From the NCBI RefSeq assembly GCF_002878395.1, contig NW_025855986.1, positions 197,749 through 261,748 of the forward strand: 64,000 bases of DNA, given 5' to 3'. This DNA comes from Capsicum annuum. Its lineage: Eukaryota; Streptophyta; Magnoliopsida; Solanales; Solanaceae. Below the pieces are notes generated by a model. That model was not told the DNA's origin, ran no database searches, and saw only the letters and a list, made by a program, of their open reading frames with translations. The position numbers were made by a program, and so were the translations under genes. Shown piece after piece: positions 11,861 to 21,994 of this stretch. Within the stretch, counting starts at the first letter, position 1; each line of letters opens with the position of its first letter.

Positions 11861-12620
11861 GAATTTTATGAAATTTTAATACAATTTTGATGATTTTGAG
11901 GATGAAAACGAGTAGCTTTAGAATTAAATTGTTGGTTATAAAGAAATTCTAGACCCAAAAGAAATGTTACTCGAGAAAATTAAAGTAAAAGGCATCTTTT
12001 AAGTATTGAATGAAGGATTGGTGAAATTGACAACTTAAAGGGTCAAACATAATTAGGAAACTTGATTAAGTTAATTATGGACTTGATTAAAATTTTCAAA
12101 ACTTTCTAATCTTTTCAAAAATACAAATCAACCCAACCCACACCCCTTCAATCCAAATCAACCAGTCTCTCTCCTCTCTCTCTCGACAGCTTCTCTAAAC
12201 TCTCTCCCAACTAATAGTTCTGCGAATTTCTCTTTTCAATCCTCAACGACTTCAACCTCCGATGAAAAATAGTTGGGATGCAATCACCTTTTCGACTTCA
12301 ACCTTCAATTGATGTGAAAGACTTGCTCTCCGGCCACAATAACTTTGAATTCTTCATTGTTTCTTTTCTTCTTTCGCTGGTAAAAAATTATAGCCTTTTA
12401 CGTTTTGAAGAAAACGAGAAACTTGAGCCAACTTCTCTTATAGTATTGGGTAACAATTTTAATAATTATTGTTTTAATTTGAAATGCGGTCTGAATAAAA
12501 TTCTAATTTTTAGTATTTCTTCTCTTCTCTTTTCAAAGTGAATTTTGATTTTTTGTTGTTTGTTACATTTTTTTGAAGTTTGATTTTAGTTGTTTGTGTT
12601 TATATAAACAAAACAATGAT
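11861..12620 (+). other. Unassigned, possible start of a Tat/Ogre 3' LTR
   Basis: From about 11890 (TGATGATTTTGAGGATGAAA) the sequence resembles the opening of Ogre-type LTRs as I remember them, followed by a CT-rich stretch (12165-12210). It lies after the minisatellite region, as a 3' LTR would. It does not visibly align with the LTR at 3923-5407, whose 5' part is missing, so this stays a suggestion. The open frame at 12278-12541 has no recognisable product; it could equally be a transcribed leader of the DUF1985 locus. Confidence 0.25.
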
Positions 12621-12724
12621 TTGGGTTGATTTATTCTGTTCTTGTTCTTGGTAAAAATGATGATATTGTTGTTTTTCCAGTGGACCAAAATCGTGCTACT
12701 ATTTTTTTCCTCCAACAAATTATC

Positions 12725-13065
12725 CATCTGGTGCAACATATTAACCATCTGATGCAACAGATCAACTATCTAATGCAACGGAGGAACCATCAAATTAAAA
12801 TTCTGATGCAATAGATTAATCATCTGAGGCAATAGAGGAACCATTAAATAAAAAATCTGATGTAATAGATTTAACATATGATACAATAGTTTGATTATCT
12901 GATGTAACAAATTAACCATATGTTGCAACAGATGGTAATGCAAAAAATTTACTATCAGATGCAACAGAGGAACCATCGAATAAAAAAATCTGATGCAACA
13001 GATTAACCATTTGATGCAATGGAGGAATCATCAGATTAAAGATCTGATGCAATAGATGAACCTCC
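12725..13065. repeat. Interspersed short repeats of an ACCATCTGATGCAACAGAT type
   Basis: About ten variants of (A)ACCATCTGATGCAACAGAT with spacers, repeating at roughly 20 to 60 bases. It is open on both strands in places (12563-12976), giving peptides of repeated His-Gln-Leu-Leu, an artefact of the repeat. It lies directly upstream of the DUF1985 pseudogene. Confidence 0.75.
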
Positions 13066-13206
13066 TATTGGATAAAATCCTATCAATTCTTCCAACAGGA
13101 CATGTCCAAGACTTAATTTTTCCAACTGCTCATTCATCTGCCGTGATAAATGACCCTTCTATTGGAAGAAATCTAAACAATATTGATCGTTGATAACTGT
13201 TGTAAT

Positions 13207-13795
13207 AGATCACTCATGTGTTGCAACAGATGTGTGACCTATTGCACAGACCATTCATCTTTCTCAATAGATGAGTGATATGTTTTGTATTGTTGCAATA
13301 GATTACTCAGTTGTTGCTGCAGGTTAGTTAACTGCTCTAACAAAACACTCATATGTTATAATAGATGTATGATCTATTGTACAGACTATTCATCTTTCTT
13401 AATAGATGAGTAATATGTTTTATATTGTCATAATAGATTACTCATCTATTGCTCAGGTTATTTAACTGTTCCAACATATCATTCATATGTTGTAACAAAT
13501 AATATTGCAATAGATGTGTCATCTACTGTACAGACCATTTATTTTTCTCAATAGATAAGTGATATATTTTTTATTATTGCAACAGATTACTCATCCGTTA
13601 CAATTGATTATTTAACTGTTCCAACAGATTACTCAGATATTACAATAATGTGTGATCTATTGCACAGACCATTCATATGTCTTAAAAGATGAGTAGTATA
13701 CTTTGTATTATTGTAATAGAATACTCATCCACTGCAACAGGTTGGTTATACACTATAATAGATATACTACCTGGTGTAATAGATCAGTGATTTGT
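13207..13795. repeat. Tandem repeat of about 135-155 bp, four degenerate copies
   Basis: Units start near 13207, 13346, 13481 and 13631. Each contains 'TGTGTGATCTATTGCACAGA', then CCATTCATCTTTCTCAATAGATGAGT.ATA, then a TTGCAATAGATTACTCATC half. The half-motif GCAA(C/T)AGAT(T/G) is shared with the preceding short repeat block, so the two blocks have a common origin. The array ends about 100 bases before the DUF1985 reading frame. Confidence 0.8.
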
Positions 13796-13904
13796 TAAAG
13801 CTGTTATTTTATTGTTTTGTTTGTTAGATTTATGGTTATCCTTTTTTAATGATGCATTAATCAATTATAATATATTTTTTATATTCCTGTTAATTTTAAA
13901 TAAT

Positions 13905-15403
13905 ATGGCTCCCAAAAGAACAGAAACTAAATCAAGTCCAAGTAAAGAAACAATTGAAGCAGCTAGACTACATCCACTACTCTATGAGCTTGCTTTACAA
14001 GCGTTATCTCAATCAGGAGTAGAATATAATGAACATGAGGAGGAGGAATGTTTCGAAAAAGATGATACAAATGCTAATAGCCCTTCCACCAAAGAGTTTG
14101 TCAAAACCTTCAGCATTGATCGTTATCCTGTGAGAATGTAGTACGATAGTGTAATAATTTAATGAGTGATTTCGTGGTTAAGTCAGCCATGGAAAAATCT
14201 TTTGACGCCTTTAGAAAAATACTTTGAGAACAAAAATTGGATGCTTATTTTAGGGACAACTGCTTCGGGAAATATCTTGATATGCTGGAGGACAACAATG
14301 ATCGTTTCAAAATAAAAAAAGTATATGAACTTCTCAAGCATAGGTTTATGTATGAAAACAAAGATAAAATGGATGACGCATGGATAAATTACTGTGGCAT
14401 GCCTGTTTGTTTTGGTTGGAAGGAGTTTGCCATAGTTGCTAGACTAAAATGTTATCCTCCTTCTCCTTCTTAAGTTATACCTAATCTAACCCCAAAAAAG
14501 CACCCCTCATACCCCAAAAAGGTAAAGTCAAGTCATGTGATCATGATGACCTGGTGTCCATTACTGGTCCAAGCTTCAAAAACAAAAATTTGATAGAAGC
14601 GATGAAAGGTAAAGGACTTTCAAAGAAGCACAAGCAGTCATTGTGCTTGGTTTGGTTTGTACATAATTTTATTTGGGCGAGAGACATTAACAACATAAGT
14701 ATTGGTTTAATAAATCTCTTTGAGGATGTTGAGGCATTATATAGCTATCCTTAGGGTTATGAAAGCTTTAAAATAAATGTCAAATATTTATTGACTCTGT
14801 TAGCGCCAAAGACAGTCAACTTATATGGCTTTCCATGAGCTTTCATGGTAAATGTTTCATTCTTTTATTATGATATCATACATTTTTTACTCAATAAATG
14901 ATTTCGATTTATTGGTGTTATTTGATAGGCTTGGGTGTTTTAAGTCATTCCTTATTTGAGACAACAAGTGAACTACATGAAGAAGTTTCCTGTCCAAGAA
15001 TCTTGAGATGGTTGTCGGCCAAAACTGTTAAAAAAGCAAAAATTTTGGATCTATTCAACCCCCCAAAGGATGAAGTAAGTAGAATTATAATTAAAATTTT
15101 TGTTTTAATTAATGATTTTTCTAAATGATCTAATCATCATTCTAATATATCTAATGATTTATGTTAGATTGTGCATCGTCGCTTGTTCTGACCAATTGAG
15201 AGTTGAAGATTCCAATTTTTCTTATGTTACGATCTGTGCAAACTTGATTGGACCATAAGGTCATTGACAGAATAAAAATAGAATTGTTTGGAGCAACAAC
15301 CATTACAAGAAAAATAATTTTGGAGGGTGGGCATATTGTTGTTAATGTTCTTAGTGGTGATGGAGCTGTTGGTGAATTCACTTATGTTGCATTTTTGTCT
15401 TAG
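13905..15403 (+). pseudogene. DUF1985-domain gene remnant (Solanaceae transposon-associated family)
   Basis: The start at ATG 13905 ([18 protein letters not shown]) matches the N terminus of a large family annotated in pepper as DUF1985 or Ulp1-protease-associated. Conserved stretches follow: the [13 protein letters not shown] segment, a YENKDKMDDAWINYCGMPVC core, KHKQSLCLVWFVHN, the EEVSCPRILRWLSAK block and FGATTITRKIILEGG. Likely exons are 13905-14847, 14939-15074 and 15168-15403, with GT at 14848 and 15075 and AG before 14939 and 15168. Premature stops at 14139, 14226 and 14471 and a frameshift near 14540-14570 destroy it; the C-terminal half, including any Ulp1 peptidase, is absent. The molecular role of DUF1985 is unknown; in plants the family rides on Mutator-like or CACTA-type elements. 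No terminal inverted repeats were found. Confidence 0.7.
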
Positions 15404-15664
15404 AAGCTTGGGTTTTTTAGGAGATTGATTTCCTCTTAGGTTCAAGTAAGAGTGTGTTGTTACTATTGTGAGTCTTAGGGGTTCTAGTGTTTGATACACA
15501 CTTTAGTTCCTAAATCTTGTAATAGTTTATGTCTCACTATCTATACTTTACTTTCTTGCTTTAGTTTGGTGTTTTGATGCTAGATATCTTTAGTTTTGAA
15601 TTTGTGCTTGCTTTTTAGGTTAGTCTTCATCTATTCTTGTGTTTTCTACTTTGATCTTATATTA
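15404..15664 (+). mobile_element. 3' part of the 5' LTR of element F
   Basis: The sequence ends immediately before a perfect primer site. Around 15404-15500 it resembles the corresponding part of the element E LTR read on its own strand (an AAGCTTGGGTTT..TTCCTCTTAGGTTCAAGTAAGA-like succession, and TTTGATACACAC near the end), so F belongs to the same lineage as E. The 5' part of this LTR is missing at the border with the DUF1985 remnant; the exact border is not visible. The rest of F continues at 63043, on the far side of the nest. Confidence 0.6.
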
Positions 15665-15666
15665 TT

Positions 15667-15678
15667 TGGTATCAGAGC
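15667..15678 (+). other. Primer binding site of element F (tRNA-iMet)
   Basis: A perfect TGGTATCAGAGC directly follows the LTR end (15664), complementary to initiator methionine tRNA. It sets F in plus orientation. Confidence 0.85.
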
Positions 15679-15731
15679 TAGGTTTGATTTTATTCCAACA
15701 AAATCAAACTTGGGTTTGTTATCTAGAAAAT
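15679..15731 (+). mobile_element. Start of the F leader, interrupted by element D
   Basis: Fifty-three bases of untranslated leader after the primer site. They break off at 15731, where the LTR of D begins, and the leader resumes at 63043. The five bases on each side (AAAAT here, AACAC at 63043) agree at only three positions, so the target-site duplication is decayed or the border was altered. Confidence 0.6.
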
Positions 15732-18217
15732 TGTAACTCCTCGAAAATGGGTCCCAAGACATCACACGGTACTCAAGACTACAAGTAGTCTTAAGCTAAC
15801 CCTGTAAGCCTTATTCTAAATCTAAAACTCATATCAAAGAGATTTAATAATCAATCATCACTGAAATACTGAATCTGAACTAATCTAGAAATTACTGAAC
15901 ATAATGTCTAAATACGTTTGAGTTAAAAGTCTAAACAAATCATACTATAAGTCTGAAACACACCTACTAGTCAGACAAGCCTCAACTACTAACAACGCGA
16001 GAGTCGCTAGGATAGACCCTCAGTTGACTCAAACTAACTGAAAATAACTGAACAAGCTACTGTAATAAATTAAAAGTCTGAATAACTCAGTCCCTGAACT
16101 ATGAGGACTCACCAACTATCAAGATGTAGATGTAGATGCTCAAAATCACTCAGGCTACTAAAACTGAGCACCTGAACCTACATTATTAAACAATGTAGCA
16201 CATAGATGTATATATGGGTTAGTACTTTTGGAATGTACTGATCATGTGAGGATGAATTCATAAGTGAAACAATATTTTGATATTAATAAAAATTCATGAA
16301 AGAATGCATGTTGAGTGTAATGACTCACATACGCTAGAGTAACTGAAAGACAAAAGTCATAAATAATTAAACATACTATATAGATCTTGTGAGCCATTAC
16401 ATTTAATTCTGAAAACTGTACTTGTATTTTATTTTTAAATCATGCAGGCTAAGTGTGGAAAGGATTCACTTTTATATCTGTAATTTGAGAGCTGAAATTC
16501 ATGACTAATATCTAATGTAAAATAATATTTGAATGAGACTATGAGCCTTCACACTTAGTTTCTAAAGCTTTTTTATTATTCTTTTCTGTTTGGCTTTACG
16601 GAAGAGAATTCTTTTAAAAACTATTCTGCAAGGCTTTAGGGAGGTTCTTCTAACCGACATAAACCATGTGAGCTATCATACAGTCCAACATCTAGCTACC
16701 CTACCTCAGATTGGGGAGAGGTGTTATACTCTTTCCAAGGAGTATAACCTGAGCTAGGTGATCACAATTTGTATCTGTCATCCATATAAATAGGAATAAT
16801 CTGAATCTGAACCTATGTTGGATCGTAGTTATGGGAAAGTAGGAAGTGCTAAACCCACACTTTCCATTCATTGCTAAATACTACTCCCTTTAATATGTAT
16901 GCTCATTCTGTAGGAAATCTACTTTAAAACTAGCATAAGGGTTTGAAATGAAAACCTGTTGTGCAATTATTTTTTTAAAACTAATATCAAACTAACTGAG
17001 TGAATTCTATATCTTAGCTGAGGATCAAAGATAAAATCTTATTCAGAATTTGAGTCTGATTTTATCATAGGATGCTTAAAAGCAAAAATCTGCTTGAAAT
17101 ATCAATACTCAACTTAGGGCTTAAAGCCCATACTTTAACTCATGTCAAATCATCACAGTGTTCATGGTTAATAAATAAGATCTTGAAATTTCTTTAACAA
17201 TTCTAGTTAAGGCAATGCAATTTAAATTCTCAATATATGTAAAACAAGTCAAACGTATGGACATGGAAAAATATAAATACAATTCATCATTCAAGTCACT
17301 TGTGATATCATAGTCTCTAAATAATAATCATTGGGTATAAACCCTAAATCAAAATTCATGTGAACTCATATAAAATCATGTAAATTCGTAATTAAAAACT
17401 AGTTTTAGGCACAAGGATGAAAGAATTATCCTGTTCATTACCCCCACATACCTTAACTGATTAAATTGAGGAAGACACTTGACTTTGAATCTCTATTGAT
17501 GTTCTTGAAGATTATTTCTTGGAGTTCTTGAATAGGGAACCTTGAATTTTTAATTATCTTGGAAAAGGAATGGTGAAATTTTGGGTTTATTGAAGTTTAA
17601 AATTGAAGCTCTAGGGTTTTCTTTGAGAGCAATTTGATGAAAATAGGTATAATATGCTTATAATGGGTTTAATATTTTGTTTTTCATGATTTGCGGGCTT
17701 GGAAAAGACTAAATTACCATGAAATTTCAAATACAGAACTGGAACACGGAATGAGACCTCACCGCGACGCGCCAAATGGGCCATCGCGATACCTACGGTG
17801 ACGCGGTGGAATTGTGGTGGCTCATTGGAAATAAACCACTGCAAATTTAGGAGTCATCGCAATGCGGTGAGTGGGTCATCGTGTACCCACCACGACGTGT
17901 TGCAATCGCTGTGACTCACTGGATTTTGACAAATTCTGAATTGGCCTCCACTGTGCTATTGCTTTGCAATTTAAAATATGATCCAAACCTTGTCTGAAAA
18001 ATTCGGAACTTACCCGAGACATGCTACTTACACCCCCGAATATAATTCAACTCAAAAATTATCATCTCGGAGCTCAAAAGGTTAACTTAAAAATCCTTAA
18101 AGTTTAAAGGGAGTCAAAAATGACTAAACCCCTTAACACTTACCTTTATTTCAAGTTCTAAGTCCTATAGACACATACTAGGGGCTGAACTGTGCTAGGA
18201 ACCTATGGGGTATTACA
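15732..18217 (-). mobile_element. 3' LTR of element D (Tekay-type), complete
   Basis: About 2.49 kb, from TGTAACTCC on the left to GGGGTATTACA on the right. On the minus strand it begins TGTAATACCCC and ends CGAGGAGTTACA, close to the end of the C LTR. It is preceded on that strand by a polypurine tract (18218-18232) and the end of pol, which makes it the 3' LTR. A CpG-rich stretch of CACCGCGA/GCGGTG motifs lies at 17755-17960. The open frame at 17611-17844 is LTR sequence; its counterpart recurs at 23370-23558 in the other LTR and does not look like a gene. Confidence 0.85.
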
Positions 18218-18232
18218 ATATCTCTCCCTTGG
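18218..18232 (-). other. Polypurine tract of D, unit 1
   Basis: On the minus strand this reads CCAAGGGAGAGATAT, immediately before the 3' LTR start at 18217. It is the plus-strand DNA primer site used in reverse transcription. Copies stand at 19828-19842 and 21149-21163. Confidence 0.75.
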
Positions 18233-19325
18233 AAACATTCATCCTCAAATGAGACTAATTAAGCTAAGGATACTGAGGAACTAAGACTATAACTGGCATG
18301 GACAACTGAAAACATGACTAAACTAATTTACAAATGCAAGAATTATCAAGAAAGTGGCTATATAAATCTAAAACTTAAAATGAAAAAAGACATGATCTAG
18401 GGAAACTTGTTACCTTGCGTTGAATTTGAACTTACAGAAAAAAGATGAGGCTACTTTGTTTGCATATCTGTTTCCTCTTCCCAAGTGGCTCCCTCAATGG
18501 ACTGATTCCACCAAAGAACTTTGACCAAGGAAACTTCTTTGTTCCTTAGTATACGAATCTAGTGGTCAAGAATATCCAATGAAATCTCTTCATAAGAGAG
18601 GCTATCATGAATTTCTGTGCTTTCTAAGAGTACTACAACAGCTGGATCACCAATACACTTCTTTAATAAGGAGATATGAAACACAGCGTGAATGGATGAC
18701 AAGTTTGCAGGTAACTCAAACTCAAATGCTACTTTTCCAATGCGACTCAATATTTTGTAAGGGCCAACATATTGGGGACTAAGCTTTCCTTTTTTGCCAA
18801 ATCTCTTCACCCCTTTCATGGGTGAAACTTTCAAATAAATAAGTCATTAACTTCAAACTCACGATATCTTTTCCTCATATCTGTATAAGATTTCTGATGA
18901 CCCTGCACTATTTTTAACCTTTCTCGAATCAACTGGACCTTCTCCACAGATTCAAACACCACATATATACCTATTAAAGTGACCTCACCCACTTCGAACC
19001 AACCAATAGGTGCCCTATATCTCTGCCTTACAAAGAGCCTCAAACAGGGCCATCTGGATACTAGCATGGTAACTGTTATTATTGGTGAACTCAATTAATA
19101 GCAAGTTCTCATCCCAAATATCCTTGAATTCAAGAACACATACCCTCAACATATCCTCTAGGGTCTGAATGTTCCTCTCTGCCTGACCATCTGCCTGAGG
19201 ATAAAAAGTTGAACGAAGATGAACCTAGGTACCAAGACCCTTCTAATTCCAAAAGTGAGAGGTAAACTGAGTTTCCCTATATGAAATGATAGATAAAGAA
19301 CCTCCGTGCAATCTAATCAACCTAG
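18233..19325 (-). pseudogene. D unit 1: integrase C-terminal part and chromodomain
   Basis: Minus-strand frames at 19094-18831 and 18834-18559 encode the end of a Tekay/Del integrase: the APIGWFEVGE block, the KKGKLSPQYVGPYKIL segment and SIHAVFHISLLKK. A chromodomain follows in 18558-18430 (LRNKEVSLVKVLWW..QSIEGATWE). Integrase inserts element DNA in the nucleus, and the chromodomain steers it to heterochromatin. At the high-coordinate end the sequence crosses the catalytic core near the R-L-H-G region and then switches at about 19325 into LTR sequence. Stops at 18556-18558 and frameshifts make it dead. This is the first of three similar units. Confidence 0.75.
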
Positions 19326-19827
19326 CACCGCGATGCACCAAATGATCCATCGCGATACCCACCTCAACACGATGGCTCATTGGAAATGGACCACTACTGA
19401 TTCAGAATTATCATGATGCAAAAAGTGGTTCATCATAATATTCAACGCGACACAGTGCAATCGTTGTAACTTACTGTATTTTTATGAATGCCGAATTAGC
19501 TCCACTGCGATGCGGTGGCCTCCTCATTGTAATACTCACCGCGATGTGACCTAATTGTACTGAGCTGCTTCTTTACAATTTCAAATATGATCTAAACCTT
19601 GTCTGAAAAAATTAAAACTTACCCTAGACATGCTAATTACACCTCCAAATATAATTCAACTCAAAAATCATCATCTTGGAGCCTGGAAAGTCAACTTAAA
19701 AATCCTCAAAGTTTAAAAGGATTCAAAAATGACTAAACCCTTTAACATATAGCTTTATTTTCAAGTTCTAAGTCCTATATGCACATACTTGGAACTGAGT
19801 TGAGCTATGAACGTACGAGGTATTACA
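19326..19827 (-). mobile_element. D LTR fragment joined to integrase (unit 1/2 border)
   Basis: About 500 bases that match the first 460-500 bases (minus-strand sense) of the D LTR, ending GAGGTATTACA at 19827. They start inside the CpG-rich CACCGCGATG block at about 19326, where unit 1 integrase stops. A full LTR is not present between the two units. Confidence 0.8.
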
Positions 19828-20937
19828 TTATCTCCCCCTTGGAAACATTCATCCTCGAATGAGACTAATTAAGCTAAGGATACTAAGGAACTGAGACTAT
19901 AGTCATCATGCACAACTGAAAGCATGACTAAAATAATTTACAAATACAAGAATTATCAAGAAAGAGGCTATATAAAGATGAAACTTAGAATGGAAAAAGA
20001 GATAGTATGAGAAAACTTATTACCTTACACTGAATCTAAACTTGCGGCGAAAAGATGGGGGTACTTGGTTCGCATATCTGCTTCTACTTCCCAAGTGGAT
20101 CCTTTAACGGACTAATTTCTCCAAAAAACTTTGACCAAGGAAATTTCTTTGTTCCTTAGTCTACAAAGCTAGTGATCAAGAATCTCTATTGGAATCTCTT
20201 CATAAGAGAGGCTATCGTGAATGTATGTTATTTCTAAAAGTACTACAATAACTGGATCACTAATGTACTTCTTTAATAAGGAGATAGGAAACACAAGGTA
20301 AATGGATGACAAGTCTGTAGGCAACTCAAACTCAAATGCTACTTTTCTAACACAACTTAATATTCTATAAGGGCCAACATATTGGGGACTAAGCTTCCTC
20401 TTTTTGCCAAATCACTTCACCCCTATCATGGGTGAAACTTTTAAATAAACTAAGTCATCAACTTCAAACTCATGATCTCTTCTCCTCTTATCTGCATAAG
20501 ATTTCTGATGATACTGTGCTATTTTCAACCTTTCTCGTATGAACTAGACCTTCTCCATAGCTTCTAACACCATATTTGTCCCTATCAAAGAGGCCTCACC
20601 TACTTTGAACCAACCGATAGGTGACCTTTATCTCCTCTCATAAAGAACCTCAAATGGGGCCATCTAGATTCTAGCATGGTAATTCTTAATAGACAAACTC
20701 AACCAACTACAATTGCTCATCCCAACTACCCTTAAAGTCAAGAACACATTTCCTCAACATATCATCTAGGGTGTGAATGGTCTTCTCTGCCTGACCATCT
20801 GTCTAAGGATGAAAAGCTAAAATAATATGAACCTAGGTACCAAGACCCTTCTAAAAGGCTTTCCAAAAGTGAGGTAAACTGAGTACCCCAATCTAAAATG
20901 ATAGATAAAGAAACTTTGTGCAATCTAACCAACTTAT
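19828..20937 (-). pseudogene. D unit 2: integrase C-terminal part and chromodomain
   Basis: A second copy of the same pol 3' end with its own polypurine tract (19828-19842). The minus-strand frame 20974-20762 starts in LTR sequence and runs into integrase (VRLHK..LSIILDWGTQFTS, with the second catalytic Asp followed by Trp instead of Arg), a translation across the LTR/integrase junction. The chromodomain region lies at 20200-20050. Several stops and frameshifts. The junction with LTR at about 20937 is at the same place as in unit 1. Confidence 0.75.
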
Positions 20938-21148
20938 CACTGCGACTTACCAAATAGGTCATCATGATACCCATTGCGATGTAGTGAAATCACGGTGGCT
21001 CATTAGAAATGAACTACTACTGATTTGGGCATCACTGCAATGCAGTGAGTGGTTCATCACAGTACCCTCTTAGATTTATTTTCAAGTTCTAAGTGTTATA
21101 GGCGCATACTAAGGACCGAACTAAGCTAGGAATGTATGTGCTATTGCA
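20938..21148 (-). mobile_element. D LTR fragment, shortened (unit 2/3 border)
   Basis: About 210 bases. It starts at the same CACTGCGA-type position as the fragment at 19326 but is internally deleted near 21068, jumping to the last 85 bases before the LTR start (GTGCTATTGCA at 21148). Confidence 0.75.
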
Positions 21149-21994
21149 ATATCTTCCCCTTGGAAACATTCATCCTCGAATAAGACTAATTAAGTTGAGG
21201 ATACTGAGGAACTGAAACTATAACTATCATACAAACTGAAAGCATGACTAAACTGATTTACAAATATAAAAATTATCAATTGAGTGGCTATATAAATCTA
21301 AAACTTAGAATGAAAAAAAAGATGATCTGAGTAACCTTATTACCTTATTTTGAATCTGAACTTGCAGTGAACAGATGAAGGTACTTGGTTCACATATCTT
21401 CTCCCGCTTCCCAAGTGACTTCCTCAACGGACTGATTCTGCCAAAGAACTTTGACCAAGGGAACTTCTTTGTTCCTTAGTCTATAAATCTGGTGATCAAG
21501 AATCTCCACTGGAATCTCTTCATAAGAGAGGCTATCATAAATGTATGTGCTTTCTAAGGGTACTAAAATAGATGGATCACTAATACACTTCTTTAATAAG
21601 GAGATATGAAACACAAGGTGAACGAATGATAAGCCTGCAGGAAACTCAAACTCATATGCTACTTTTGTGAGACGACTTAATTTTTGTAAGGGCCAACATA
21701 TCGGGGACTAAGATTATCCTTTTTGATAAATCTCTTCACCCCCTTCATAGGTGAAACTTTCAAATAAACTAAGTCATCGACTTTAAACTCATGATCTGTT
21801 CTACTTACATCTGCATAAGAATTTTGATAACACTGTTCTATTTTTAACCTTTATCGAATCAACTGGACCTTCTATAATAAACCAAATCAAATCATGCTGA
21901 TAAAGCGAATGGGGTAACCCTATTACAAAATCCATGTTCACCTCTTCTCACTTCCTGATGGGAATACTAAACTCCTACAAGGTGCCACCAAGCC
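21149..21994 (-). pseudogene. D unit 3: integrase relic and chromodomain
   Basis: A third copy with polypurine tract at 21149-21163. The minus-strand frame 21614-21390 gives MFHISLLKKC..., then the E-I-P-V-E-I-L-D-H-Q linker and the chromodomain LRNKEVPLVKVLWQNQSVEEVTWE. Further up, 21900-21990 encodes the segment before and at the first catalytic Asp (N-M-D-F-V). A deletion near 21875 removes the core between that segment and the C-terminal part. At about 21995 it switches to LTR. Not functional. Confidence 0.75.

Noticed and set aside
12563..12976. Frames on both strands rich in His-Gln-Leu-Leu
   Set aside because: Products of the ACCATCTGATGCAACAGAT repeat block; open on both strands, as expected of a repeat without stops.
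15670..15731. Copia element suggested by the TTGGTATCAGAGC primer site
   Set aside because: The same primer site is used by Ty3/gypsy elements; the LTR, leader and gag start match element E better, so F was placed in that lineage.
17611..17844. 77-codon reverse frame, recurring at 23370-23558
   Set aside because: Both lie in LTRs of D; the recurrence is explained by LTR identity.
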